Positions 48,701 to 61,236 of a DNA stretch of 64,000 bases are shown in pieces. Source of the DNA: Larix kaempferi (Eukaryota; Streptophyta; Pinopsida; Pinales; Pinaceae); assembly GCA_027924585.1 (NCBI GenBank), contig BSBM01000870.1:3102001-3166000 (forward strand), read 5' to 3'. The first letter of the stretch is position 1. Every line of letters starts with the position of its first letter. The position numbers and the translations under genes are program-made. Under the pieces are notes generated by a model. It saw only the letters and a program-made list of their open reading frames with translations, was not told the origin of the DNA and searched no databases.

Positions 48701-49094
48701 AATCCTATTCCATGAACATCTTTATTATTTATCGAAATAAGAAATTGATCCTAATCTTAATGAGGGAAATTATCAAAACTAGAATACTTAGAGAATGAAA
48801 TTATTAACTCTATTCTAACTAAGTCTTAAGAGCATGAACTGAACTAGACTAGAAATAAGACTGATAAATTATGAAACAACAACATATTAGTAAACTAAAT
48901 ATGAAAGACATAATTTAAAAGACAGTTAAAGCAAACTAAGAATGATAACAAGACTTGAATTAAAACTTTATGGAATGTAAAACAAGGGCCTAATTATGGT
49001 TGAGAATACTAATTAAGAGCAGGAAAGATTGCAATTAAGAAAACTAAGAAACTGAATTTGAAATAAGCATGAAACAATGCAGAAAGAGTGAAAA

Positions 49095-49155
49095 TCTGAA
49101 CGACGATCCGAATGGCAGTCCGAACGATAGTCCGAATGATAGTCCGAATGGAGGA
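49095..49155. repeat. 12-bp tandem repeat, about five units
   Basis: TCCGAATGATAG-type units start at 49107, 49119, 49131 and 49143, with a diverged one before. Exact 12-bp spacing. Confidence 0.85.
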
Positions 49156-50724
49156 AAAATGAATTAAAATAAGGAAAAGAGTAATTTCGATGATCTTAAC
49201 GTCATCTTGCGAATGCAGATGATCCTACAATGCAAAGAAATCAGTGAGAAGACTTGTTGAGAAACTAAGATAATAGAAAGCAACCTATTCTAATCATTGT
49301 TGGAGATATAAACTATTCCTATTCTATACTAAAGCAAGATTGAGATGAGAGAAGAGAATTAACCTACAGCTACAGAGGAGAAGCTAATTAAACTAATTCT
49401 AATCAGAACTAAGTTGGAAACAATAACTAAGTAAGTCCTATCTAATTGCAGAGGATTAGAAAACAAACTATCTAATTATAAAAGACTGAAATGAAACTAT
49501 CAAAACTATACTGTTGGTCGACCATTTGCTAATTCTGTAAACACAAACTATGTTAGTAGCACAATATAAATTACAGAAGAAATAAATATCATGTACAGAA
49601 AATGAAATTAATTACATATACAGGAAAATAAACTAACTATTTGTAGAAAAGAAAATGCATAAAACAAAGACAAAACCTTCGGTTGATGAGGGGCCCTTCC
49701 CAACAATCAGATATTGAAAAATGAACTGATTAGCTACTCAGAATATCAACAAACTAGAACTTCCATTAACTTAAGAAAATTACAAAATGTCTGCTATCTA
49801 CTACAAATTCTATGAACTATCTACTAATCTGATGATCATTTCCAACTATAGAATAGCTTTGTTTCTCTATACAAGCGTCTATTTATACATTTACAAATGG
49901 ATGAGAAGGTCGACAGAGTTGACCTCTCTAATAATAGAGGAATTTATGGTTGTAACTGGCTTCTTTAAGTGATTCGTGACAGCACATGGAGCATACACCA
50001 GGCTTCACAAGGCCGATTCCTTCACGAGGTAGCTGCAACATCGATCTTCCTTTGACGTGGGCAAAGAGGTAGTGTGCTGGCGAACTAAACGAATGGAGGA
50101 GAGGGCTGCTAGAGCATTGACGTGGCGAAGTGTTGTGTTGATAGGCTGAGCATGGATGGACGAAGTATTCTAGAACACCGGTGTGAATGGGGCGTGCGTG
50201 ATTCCAGGCTGAACAGGAGAGAGAACTTGCATGTGGAGTGTTGACATGGAATCATGGTGTGTTGTCGAGCTTGGAAGGCAGGAAGGCGAATCTTCCAGAA
50301 TGAAAGCTAACCAACCGTAACCATCACGTGGCTAACAGAACCCACGTGACCGATCTTGTCTTTAATGGCCCGAAACACGCCAATCGTGGATTTCGCGGGC
50401 TGAATGTAAGGCTGAACAACGCACTGAACGCAGATGAGCTTAAGGAATATAAACACGCAGTCTGAATGGAAGGTTGTTTGAGAAATCGCAGCCTGTAGTT
50501 CAAAACTAAATGCCATGCATGACTGGAATTGTTAATTTAATCATTAATAAATCATAATATAACAAGATTCAACCAAAATTCATATGATAAACGAATACAT
50601 GCATACTTGGTATGTTTGATGGGCTGAATGGCAGAAAGAATAACTTATTACATAAAAAATAATGAAATTAACGCCATTCAGAATAGATTTGATGATAAAA
50701 ATAGTGATAAAATGGACACCAACA
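49156..50724 (-). mobile_element. Probable 3' LTR of the element carrying the ORF at 61-62 kb; left end undefined
   Basis: On the minus strand a G-run (GATTTGGGGGAA, 50725-50736) is followed by TGTTGGTGTCCATTTTATC, a typical LTR start, 40 bp after the stop of the interrupted ORF. The LTR would run leftwards from 50724. Its end and the matching 5' LTR were not found in the window, so the extent is provisional. Confidence 0.4.
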
Positions 50725-50736
50725 TTCCCCCAAATC
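50725..50736 (-). promoter_or_regulatory. Putative polypurine tract of the host element
   Basis: Minus strand GATTTGGGGGAA directly before TGTTGG. Confidence 0.5.
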
Positions 50737-50775
50737 AGAGATATGCCAGGTCCCATTGAGCAAAATAGAGAGAAA

Positions 50776-50797
50776 TTAAGAAGAAAGTTGAGCTGTG
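50776..50797 (-). pseudogene. Last codons of the TE-type ORF, cut off by the LARD insertion
   Basis: When the 10.4-kb insertion and one GCAGC copy are removed, the frame from 61237 continues here as A-T-A-Q-L-S-S-stop (TAA at 50776-50778). The join is exact and in frame, which confirms the insertion boundaries independently of the LTRs. Confidence 0.75.
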
Positions 50798-52470
50798 GCA
50801 GCTGTAACATACCCAATATCGACCATGGAGTATGGGGTAAATTTTTGTTTTGTTTTTGTTTTCCTTTTTATTTCTTCTATTTCGAACATCTTGCGACACA
50901 TCAAGAAGGTGTATTCAACATTATTAAATGCGTAAAGACAACCTCTAATAACAGTTAAATCGTTCAAGGAATGTTTTAAGATATAATTCCATATTACATT
51001 ACAAATTACAAGTTTCGTGTTACCCAGATAGGAATAGGAACATATGGTTCACCTTAATCTTTTCAATAACATGACTTTGTACAATAAACATATCAAGTCT
51101 ACTTACCTGATCACTTGGCTCTTTAGGGATGCACCAACATGGGCTCTCTTTCAACTTGCTTGCATGCTCAATCCGCCATGACCTGATACCTAGGCTAATA
51201 CTTGCTTGACAAGGTGCATGAGTAACATTATGCTCATGTGTAAAATAAACAACAATATACAAATGCACTTCATTCAGGATATATAAAAGCATCGTTAAAT
51301 AACATGGATTAGCTAAAAATATATCAAGGGAAAATTCTTGGGCAGCTGCAACTTTCCACCCAACCATAGGTACTTCGATGGCTTCTACTTAGTCCATACG
51401 AAGACCACCCCCAAGCTGAGCATGGTGAACCACTAGGTTGATGATAACTTTGTTATTTCAGCATAGTTTCATAATTAATTATTCATTTTCTAGATGATCG
51501 AGCTACCCCGGTAGGCTTTCTCTTGCCCATTATACTAACATCAAAAGTAGATGGGGTTTCATTTTACTCTTTTGAATTAAGAAGGCATTTGCCATCATGA
51601 ACTTCATGTGCTCATTAATTTGTACCTAGGAAACAGTATAAATTATCATTCAGCAGTTATATAAGAAAAATATAATCCCTATAACTAGTAGTATGTTAGC
51701 ATGTCCCTGCTAACAATTCCCCAACCTGATCGAAATATCACAAAGCTCAGTTAGCCTATGTATGCCAACTATTATATCAGTATAACTAACCTACAATGAA
51801 TATCACATTAGCATCTAGCAACATATCAGAATTAATGAGTAAATTAAGGCATACTGTAGCAGAAGCTCTGCTGTCAAAATATTGGAAAATCAATAGAAAA
51901 ATAAACATGCTGTAGTAGAACTCTACTCACAACGATGACATAAAAACAATATAGACATATCTCCCATTATATATATAAATATATCAGATAACGGTAACAT
52001 AACCCGAACTTATTGCCTGCAAAAGTAAACACATTCAATGGAGGATAAATGGAATACAATAAAACATAACCAAATAAATGAAGTACCGAAGGGTCCCCTC
52101 TATGCCAATAATCGATGCCATACAACATGGAAAGATATGTATGTAAAATATGAAGCATCTACCCAGTCATAGCATCTGCATCCCTCTTTCCCCAACTACC
52201 TCAACAAGAATTAACAAAAAGATAATGCAGCGTTAGGACAACGTATTCCCCGGCTACACGCATAGAGTACAAGGTATATCCTCTTACAGGGTTTAATAAT
52301 AGTATAGTTGGGGTTTTCCCTATGCCCAAAGCTGCAAACAAAAAGAGGCAACAAAATATGCCAAAGTATTCTATCACGTCGGAATTGAAAAAGGGGTTCT
52401 TCCTTACACCTGCGCATCCAGTATTAATATAATTAGATATAGATATATCTATATAAATATATCAATCTTT

Positions 52471-52650
52471 GAAGCCAAAACGTGGATTTCACTTGCGTGG
52501 TCAGTATTCAATTTTATTGAACAATTTATATAATATATCCATCTTGTAGCCAAACGTGGATTTCACCTGTGCTGTCAGTGTTCAATTGATTTAACAATAT
52601 ATATATTATATAATATATCCATCTTGAAGCCAAAGCGTGGATTTGTCCTG
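52471..52650 (-). repeat. Three tandem ~75-80-bp repeats inside the LARD LTR
   Basis: GAAGCCAAAACGTGGATTTC-like starts at 52471, 52546 and 52626, each preceded by ATATATCCATCTT-like sequence. The same array is at about 59537-59715 in the other LTR. Confidence 0.85.
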
Positions 52651-52734
52651 CACGGAAATTTATCAAAACAAACAGCATGCAATAAACAAATAAAATATTC
52701 AGCATGTAATACACCACCATCAATCCGATTTTAC

Positions 52735-52867
52735 CAGGGATCTGCGCAATTAGACAGTGCATCATCCCTCCTCTGTCCAATAAAATGAACTGATTTTTAA
52801 TTAAGGCGCAGTGACCGGAAGAAGCATTCCAATAGGTCCACGTCTTCAAAAACGTCCTCCAATGCTC
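52735..52867 (-). pseudogene. Possible RPA-like OB-fold exon captured in the LARD LTR
   Basis: The minus frame reads H-W-R-T-F-L-K-T-W-T-Y-W, then N-Q-F-I-L-L-D-R-G-G-M-M-H-C-L-I-A-Q-I-P-G. The order Trp…aromatic…F-I-L-L-D-x-x-G-x-x-I/M-H-x-x-I resembles the first OB fold of plant replication protein A large-subunit paralogues and Helitron-associated RPA ORFs. The segment ends at CCTG|GTAAAA, a plausible splice donor. The second copy is at about 59799-59933. The similarity is short and judged by eye, so it could be chance. Confidence 0.25.
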
Positions 52868-54158
52868 GGATCTTGCTCCCCGCTCAGCATTCTGTCATTC
52901 TCTTTGGAAGTCTGTCCTCTTCAGGTTAATGGAGCCAAGCACCACTATGAACATTGAATTCCCCTTCTGCGAATGCCTTCCCCCACACATGCGCAACCAC
53001 ATTAATAAACACAAACAGGAAAAATGCAGACCGTTTCCCCCCCCTCTTATGCGCTGTCACCAACATAAATACATCTTCGCCCATCCTTTCTTCCCTTAAT
53101 GCACACGAAAGAAGGAATGGCCAAGTGGCGGAGCGTCACTCTTCCAATATCCCGACATAGTGCCTCCTATAATACTATATATATAATGTCTTCCACTTAA
53201 TTGCATTATTAATTATATCACAGCATTATAACTTATATAACTAACTTAGATTTAACCATCCAAAGTAATAATAATAATAATAATAATAATATGCTACGTC
53301 TATATTTCTTCATAACATTTATAATATCCATATGGATACCTTTGAAATATACAATCGACATCAAGTCCATTTTTAAACTTGCTGATAAAAGGAATTATCT
53401 CGTCACGGGAATGCTACAATTTAACTATATTTGGCATATATCTGTGTATACATATGAACCACTTATAATTTCATGTTTAAAGAATACAAAATACAAATAA
53501 AAGTAATAAATAAACCCTTCTTGGAAAATAAATAATTATTTATTTATCTTTCATCTATATAATATATATATATATATACATATACATATACATAGCCCTT
53601 TTTCTAGTAATTATACTTTTCACACAGTGTTGCTAGTTTTACTTATTTGTAACTACTAGTGGCTTATCATGCCTTGAAAATATTAAATAATATTGGACAA
53701 AAATAATACTTAACTTATTTTTGGTTTAGAAGCATAATAGCCTCATTCTTGGCGTGCTATGCCGAAGCTGGATATCCATTGTATCCAAAAGAATTTCTTA
53801 GTCTTAAGCAACAGTATTTAATACGTAGTAGCAAATTACAAACAGATAGGTCATAAGGGTGTATAAATGCATTACGACAAAGAGTAGCAACTTCGGCAAC
53901 GTTCTCAAAACTAACTGAAAAATTATAAACTTAAGTAGTTAACTAATCCACCTCACAGTCCACCTTTCCTCAAGTGTCTGTACCGTAAGATGACTCATGT
54001 CATCAGACTCATGGCTTCCTAGCCATTAAACATCCCCCTAGTGGTTACCGTGCCCTTTTTCCACTCTCAGTTGCATTGCCCATGTGATCTAAGTGTTAGG
54101 TAGTGAAATTACCAAATTAGATTTGTGTAAATAGCGTACCGGATTCAGGGACGTTACA

Positions 54159-54172
54159 TACTCTCCCCCTTG
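54159..54172 (-). promoter_or_regulatory. LARD polypurine tract
   Basis: Minus strand CAAGGGGGAGAGTA, directly before the 3' LTR start TGTAACGTCC. Confidence 0.85.
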
Positions 54173-55782
54173 AAAGAACACCATCCTCGGTGTTACTTGC
54201 ACTGCCCCACCTCTTTATCTCTTGGTCCTGCATTTCTGGCACAAACCACAAGTCTTCTCGAGCCATGGAGGATACATGGTTATGCAATAATTTCAAAATA
54301 TTACAACAAAATTTCTATAAGGACAACTTCTTTATTTATTTATGCAATACTTATCTCGTATTTCTCTCCTCACTACATTAATGCTTTTGCAACCTTTGTC
54401 CTTGTTGATACCTGGTTTACATTAGTGTCTCACTTTCAAACCTAAATCTGCATTATGTAGTATTATATATATACGAATTCAGAGCAATTTGCTCCCAATA
54501 ATAGCCACCTTCTATTTACCATATCATTAATCTTTCACATTGCACATGCAATGTTTTGTTAGTATCAAACACACACCCTCTATAATGGACAACTTATCAA
54601 GGTTCACATCATGTCATTATAGTGATGAAATTTTCATCACGCATAAATATTCCACCTCCTATGTTATGTTATCAAGTGCACTCTTCTGTAATACAAAATT
54701 AGTTTCTTAAGGAAGCAATATACATGTAACATAATATTGATCACAAAAGAAATAACATTAAATAAGCAATTGTCCAAAAAGAAAATTACGTATCTTGCAG
54801 GATCCTCATCCTGTTCTCTTGTAACCATGTCGCTACTTGCCTTTTGGATTCATTTGGTAGCCTTACTTTTTAAATCTGTAATAAGATTTTCTTATCCTCC
54901 TGCTTTCAACAAGTTTGCTTACACATAGTACAATATGCATTCGTAATATTTTATCAATGGCATATCATTTACTACATAAAGCATCATATACAATTGAAGT
55001 AATTATATCTACTACTCAGGTAGCTACCATAACCAATTTATTTCTCATTATTTTGGGTGCTTTTAACAGTTTTCTTGCAGCAATAAAACAACCACGTATA
55101 GCCAATTATATGCATTACAATGGAACAACTCATTTTCTTACCTGTGGCATTTTCATGCATGTTGCAAACATCTTGGTTATACACAATTATGAACCTCACC
55201 TGAAAAGATCCACCAATCTGATACACGGTGGTATCATTCCAGAATACCCTCAAGAGTATTTGTCACTTCTTTTAGTAGTTCAGCAATATAATTCATATCG
55301 CTTGTAGTTTTCTCTAACCTGCAACGGTGATTACTCACCAAAATACAAAGATAGCTAGCACCTCCAGTGCTTTCATATTATGATGTACCAATCAACAACT
55401 GCCACACCAAGTGACTGCCTCACATCCAATGTGTAAGAAAACAAACTATACATGCATACACATGACTTTTCCAAACATAAGTAATCATTTTCCTTTGCAA
55501 CATTATGCTGCGGATTTTTCATGGCAATTAATTTTGAGTTCGATCTTCTTTGTAATTTCCTAGAGAACAATATTGTTAATACCCATAACATAATATAACA
55601 CATGCATAATTTCACATAAATATGCAAAATTTTAAATATATGCACATACCTCGTGTATATCATATGCATAGTAGGAAAAACTTCCCGGCGCGCCATCTCG
55701 CACTGCATAAAACTTTTTATTCTTCTCGAGAGGCTCTATCTCAAGGTCAGCAATAAAGTAGTCCATGTGCATCCTTTTTCCG

Positions 55783-55882
55783 CTCAAGCCTTCTCGCTTG
55801 AGTCCTAGAAAATTCTTTTTCCCCTCAAGCCCTCTTGCTTGAGTCCAGGAAATCATTTTCCTCTCAAGCCTTCTCACTTGAG
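55783..55882 (-). repeat. Array of three CTCAAGC hairpins, ~40-bp period
   Basis: CTCAAGC-6 nt-GCTTGAG at 55783-55802 and 55824-55843, and CTCAAG-8 nt-CTTGAG at 55863-55882. Stems are perfect although loops vary, and each is followed by TCC(A/T)AGAAAA-like sequence. The array lies in the LARD core. Confidence 0.85.
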
Positions 55883-56032
55883 TCCAGGAAAACTTATGAT
55901 TACAGCAGACAACCCCAACACTCCCTCAGTGTTCCCTGAGTTTACTGGAGTGGCTAGGGGACTTTTAAGTCTCTAAATCCTGAAATCAGCCTTTACACAC
56001 CCTCATAGGGTATTGCAGTGCTCCTACAATTT

Positions 56033-56215
56033 GGTAGTACTCCTACCTAAACACATCTCATGTTTCACTGCCTCACAGGGCATTGCATGCAAATGGTAGT
56101 GCTCCTACCATAACACTTCTCGTGTCCAATTCCCCCTTCAATAAATTGGTAGTACTCCTACCAAAACACTTCTCATGTTCAATTCCTCCTTCAATAAATT
56201 GGTAGTACTCCTACC
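56033..56215 (-). repeat. Array of four GGTAG…CTACC hairpins
   Basis: GGTAG-5 nt-CTACC at 56033-56047, 56095-56109, 56148-56162 and 56201-56215. The last three are 53 bp apart and each is followed by AAACACTTCTCRTG-like sequence. The stems are identical in all four; the loop is TACTC in three and TGCTC in one. Confidence 0.85.
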
Positions 56216-57846
56216 AAAACACTTCTCGTGTTCAATCCATGTCTGGCTGACTTAACTTTCCCTTCTTTGTTCCTTTTCTTTGTTTAGACTTTTATTTAAG
56301 TTAGCTTTATTTCATGTTAGCTTCATTTTAATTTGTAGGGTGCCTTTGCTTATCTTATTAGGGTGGTTTTTTTTTTTTTAATTAGGTGTAGAGTTATATT
56401 TTAATTTCTTTTGATGCTCTCAAGATTTTTGCTTCTCTAGTCACACTGTCTCATGTGCATGCAACAATGTCCCATAGCATTGTATTATGGAATTCTTGGT
56501 TCACACTGTGGCTCTAATGCCACTATCATGGCCTGTTTTGCTTTTGGGCAAAATCCTTTTGGTTTTAGCGATCCTCTCGCCATGGATTAGCTTGGTCCTG
56601 GGATGCCAAGCCCTTACTTCATCCGATCAATTCCTCGCACACATCAACCAAATAGTTATATTAGCTATATCATCTTGGAGTTCAAGTGTCAATGACAAAA
56701 GAAAATTAATATTTTCATATCACATGACACTTTACATAATCATAGTTCTTTGCAACTTTATCATAGATTTAAAGATCTTTTCTATTTAAACAAGATGCAA
56801 TAACCTGAAAGTTCTATTAGTCACCACAACATGTGACATAATTTGATAACCAATAGGTTCACCTATTTACTTATCTTACTCATGTATTGAGTATATCTCT
56901 TCATGAGAACCTGATTTTTATTCAGACTCTTACAGTATGCTTACCATACTTTATACATAAAATGCATCATGCCCTTTGTCTTGCAACCTATCTAGTGGAT
57001 CTATCTGGCAGATCTTGCAGCCATAAGCTGCAATGTTAGCACATAGCATTGATTATTCCCTTTTCATTTATGAGGTGTAATAGCTTATTCCCTATGATAA
57101 GTTTACAACCTTTTCAATAATTCAAATGACAATTCTATCACTATTCCAGTGTTTTTAACTTGCATCTTCATATTTACAAGACTATTGTAAAACCATTTAT
57201 TCATATCTCTATATATTTATCAAAGAGATTCTGAAGAACATTTTCATTCCTTTCTGAATGTATCAAGGGTTAAATCATAATCCAAATTCCATTTCTCCTA
57301 TACGTCCACATGTAGTACATAACACCAACACAAAACCCAAGCATGACCCTATCCTTACAGTTTTAATCCACAATTATGTTGGTCGAGTAGGTGATAACGT
57401 ACTTCACCATATAATTCCATATTTTCATTTATACAAGAAAGATAGATCGAAACATTTCTCTTGATCTTGATACAAAACGCCAATTTATTAGTCATCCAAT
57501 ATAAGCATACTCTTAACAAACTTTTCCTTACATAGGATAAATATGCAAAAAGGGATTCACCGTCTACTATATTGTCTAAATACTTAATAACCAAACAATT
57601 CACTGCTTTAGGATAGCACAAATTTATCATGCTTTCCATAAAGTCCCTTTTAATTAACTGTGTGATTGTGTCTCTATCTTTTATCCAAGAGACCATACAA
57701 TCTTATTAGGAGAATGCTAATCATGGAGTACTATATCAAAGTGCAGAATACTAGTATGATAAAAGAATGGAACATGATAGTGTTACCTCACTTTATATCT
57801 CCACTCCTCATGTTGAGCCCAATCAGTCCCAAGTGCTGAAACATCA

Positions 57847-57858
57847 GCTCTGATACCA
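57847..57858 (-). promoter_or_regulatory. LARD primer binding site
   Basis: Minus strand TGGTATCAGAGC, a full match to the standard plant initiator Met-tRNA site, 3 nt inside the 5' LTR end. Confidence 0.95.
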
Positions 57859-57861
57859 CTT

Positions 57862-60800
57862 TGTAACATACCCAATATTGACCATGGAGCATGGGGTAAA
57901 ATTTTGTTTTGTTTTTGTTTTCGTTTTTATTTCTTCTATTTCGAACATCTTGTGACACATCAAGAAGGTGTATTCAACATTATTAAATGCGTAAAGACAA
58001 CCTCTAATAACAGTTAAATCATTCAAGGAATGTTTTAAGATATAATACCATATTACATTACAAATTACAAGTTTCGTGTTACCTAGATAGGAATAGGAAC
58101 ATATGGTTCACCTTAATCTTTTCAATAACATGACTTTGTACAATAAACATATCAAGTCTACTTATCTGATCACTTGGCTCTTTAGGGACGCACCAACATG
58201 GGCTCTCTTTCAACTTGCTTGCATGCTCAATCTGCCATGACCTGATACCTAGGATAATACTTGCTTGACAAGGTGCGTGAGTAACATTATGCTCATGTGT
58301 AAAATAAACAACAATATACAAATGCACTTCATTCAGGATATATAAAAGCATCGTTAAATAACATGCATTAGCTAAAAATATATTAAGGGCAAATTCTTGG
58401 GCAGCTGCAACTTTCCACCCAACCGTAGGTACTTCGATGGCTTCTACTTAGTCCATCCGAAGACCACCCCCGAGCTGAGCATGGTGAACCACTAGGTTGA
58501 TGATAACTTTGTTATTTCAGCATAGTTTCATAATTAATTATTCATTTGCTAGATGATCGAGCTACCCTGATAGGCTTTCTCTTGCCCATTATACTAACAT
58601 CAAAAGTAGAAGGGGTTTCATTTTACTCTTTTGAATTAAGAAGGCATTTGCCATCATGAACTTCATGTGCACATTAATTTGTACCCAGGAAACAGTATAA
58701 ATTATCATTCAGCAGTTATATAAGAAAAATATAATCCCTATAACTAGTAGTATGTTAGCATGTCCCTGCTAACAATTCCCCAACCTGATCGAAATATCAC
58801 GAAGCTCAGTTACCCTATGTATGCCAACTATTATATCAGTATAACTAACCTACAATGAATATCACATTAGCAGCTAGCAACATATCAGAATTAATGAGTA
58901 AATTAAGGCATACTGTAGCAGAAGCTCTGTTGTCAAAATATTGGAAAATCAGTAGAAAAATAAACATGCTGTAGCAGAACTCTACTCACAACGATGACAT
59001 AAAAACAATATAGACATATCACCCATTATATATATAAATATATCAGATAACGGTAACATAACCCGAACTTACCGCCTACAAACGTAAACACATTCAATGG
59101 AGGATAAATGGAATACAATAAAACATAACCAAATAAATGAAGTACCGAAGGTTAAATGTCCCCTCTATGCCAGTAATCAATGCCATACAACATGGAAAGA
59201 TATGTATGTAAAATATGAAGCATCTACCCAGTCATAGCATCTGCATCCCTCTTTCCCCAACTACCTCAACAAGAATTAACCAAAAGATAATGCAGCATTA
59301 GGACAACGTATTCCCCAGCTACACGGATAGAGACAAGGTATATCCTCTTACATGGTTTAATAATAGTATAGTTGGGGTTTTCCCTATGCCCAAAGCTGCA
59401 AACAAAAAGAGGCAACGAAATATGCCAAAGTATTCTATCATGCTGGAATTGAAAAAGGGGTTCTTCCTTACACCTGCGCATCCAGTATTAATATAATTAG
59501 ATATGGATATATCTATATAAATATATCAATCTTTGAAGCCAAAACGTGGATTTCACTTGCGTGGTCAGTATTCAATTTTATTGAACAATTTATATAATAT
59601 ATCCATCTTGTAGCCAAACGTGGATTTCACCTGTGCTGTCAGTGTTCAATTGATTTAACAATATATATATTATATAATATATCCATCTTGAAGCCAAAGC
59701 GTGGATTTCTCCTGCACGTAAATTTATCAAAACAAACAGCATGCAATAAACAAATAAAATATTCAGCATGTAATACACCACCATCAATCTGATTTTACCA
59801 GGGATCTGCGCAATTAGACAGTGCATCCTCCTCCCTCTGTCCAGTAAAATGAACTAATTTTTAATTAAGGTGCAGTGACTGGAAGAAGCATTCCAATCGG
59901 TCCACGTCTTCAAAAATGTCCTCCAATGCTCGGATCTTGCTCCCCGCTCAGCATTCTGTCATTCTCTTTGGAAGTCTGTCCTCTTCAGGTTAATGGAGCC
60001 AAGCACCACTATGAACATTGAATTCCCCTTCTACGAATGCCTTCCCCCACACATGCGCAACCACATTAATAAACACAAACAGGAAAAATGCAGACCGTTT
60101 CCCCCCCCCCTCTTCTGCGCTGTCACCAACATAAATACATCTTTGCCCGTCCTTTCTTCCCTTAACGCACACGAAAGAAGGAATGGCCAATTGGCGGAGC
60201 GTTACTCTTCCAATATCCCGACATAGTGCCTCCTGTAATACTATATATAACGTCTTCCGCTTAATTGCATTATTAATTATATCACAGCATTATAACTTAT
60301 ATAACTAACTTAGATTTAACCATCCAAAGTAATAATAATAATAATAATAAAAATAATAATAATAATATTATTATGCTACGTCCATATTTCTTCATAACAT
60401 TTATAATATCCATATGGATACCTTTGAAATATACAATCGACATCAAGTCCATTTTTAAACTCGCTGATAAAAGGAATTATCTCGTCACGGGAATGCTACA
60501 ATTTAACTATCTTTGGCATATATCTGTGTATACATATGAACCACTTATAATTTCATGTTTAAAGAATACAAAATACAAATAAAAGTAATAAATAAACCCT
60601 TCTTGGAAAATAAATAATTATTTATTTATCTTTCATCTATATAATATATATATATAGAGAGAGAGAGAGACCTTTTTCTAGTAATTATACTTTTCACACA
60701 GTGTTGCTAGTTTTACTTATTTGTAACTACTAGTGGCTTATCATGCCTTCTTGAAAATATTAAATAATATTGGACAAAAATAATACTTAACTTATTTTTG

Positions 60801-61236
60801 GTTTAGAAGCATAATAGCCTCATTCTTGGCGTGCTATGTCGAGGCTGGATATCCATTGTATCCAAAAGAATTTCTTAGTCTTAAGCAACAGTATTTAATA
60901 CGTAGCAGCAAAGTACAAACAGATAAGCCATAAGGGTGTATAAATGCATTACGACAAAGAGTAGCAACTTCGGCAACATTCTCAAAACTAACCAAAAAAT
61001 TATAAACTTAAGTAGTTAACTAATCCACATCACAGTCCACCTTTCCTCAAGTGTCTGTGACCGTAAGATGACTCATGTCATCAAACTCATGGTTTCCTAG
61101 CCATTAAACATCCCCCTAGTGGTTACCGTGCCCTTTTTCCACTCTCAATTGCATTGTCCATGTGTTCTAAGTGTTAGGTAGTGAAATTACCAAATTAGAT
61201 TTGTGTAAATAGCGTACCATATTCAGGGACGTTACA
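57862..61236 (-). repeat. LARD 5' LTR (3375 bp)
   Basis: Same structure as the 3' LTR. It is 19 bp longer, with an expanded AAT-rich run (60330-60373) among the length differences. Where the other copy has (AT)n followed by ACATAT units, this one has (AT)n followed by (GA)n at about 60640-60671. Confidence 0.95.

Larger units (their letters stand above)
50803..54158 (-). repeat. LARD 3' LTR (3356 bp)
   Basis: Collinear with 57862-61236 throughout. Contains a triple repeat (52471-52650), an (AAT)n run (53266-53290) and an (AT)n/(ACATAT)n run (53557-53593). Open frames of up to 115 codons (for example 51020-51367 minus, 52954-53160 plus) recur in both LTRs only because the LTR is duplicated; none matches a known protein. 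Confidence 0.95.
54173..57846 (-). other. LARD internal non-coding domain
   Basis: 3.7 kb with no retroviral protein motif on either strand. Open frames up to 130 codons match nothing recognised. It contains two arrays of short hairpins (55783-55882 and 56033-56215) and a second sequence resembling an initiator Met-tRNA binding site (minus strand TGGCATTAGAGC, 56511-56522). In described LARDs the core RNA is conserved in structure and thought to carry packaging or dimerisation signals. Confidence 0.8.
50803..61236 (-). mobile_element. LARD-like non-autonomous LTR retrotransposon (10,434 bp)
   Basis: Very long LTRs (50803-54158, 3356 bp; 57862-61236, 3375 bp) enclose a 3703-bp core. The LTRs have TGTAAC…TTACA ends and a perfect target duplication GCAGC (50798-50802 and 61237-61241). 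A perfect initiator Met-tRNA binding site is next to the right LTR and a polypurine tract next to the left, so transcription is on the minus strand. The core has no gag, protease, integrase, RT or RNase H motif in any frame. LTR sizes, core size and lack of coding match the described LARD class, which needs proteins from an autonomous partner. In a 250-bp sample the LTRs differ at about 3%, so it is fairly recent. Confidence 0.93.

Noticed and set aside
51020-51367. 115-codon minus-strand ORF repeated at 58079-58351
   Set aside because: Apparent conservation is only LTR duplication. The right copy is shortened to 90 codons and no family is recognised.
55038-55877. Minus-strand ORFs of 71-111 codons in the LARD core
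   Set aside because: No gag or pol motif; one runs across the hairpin repeats. Treated as chance frames.
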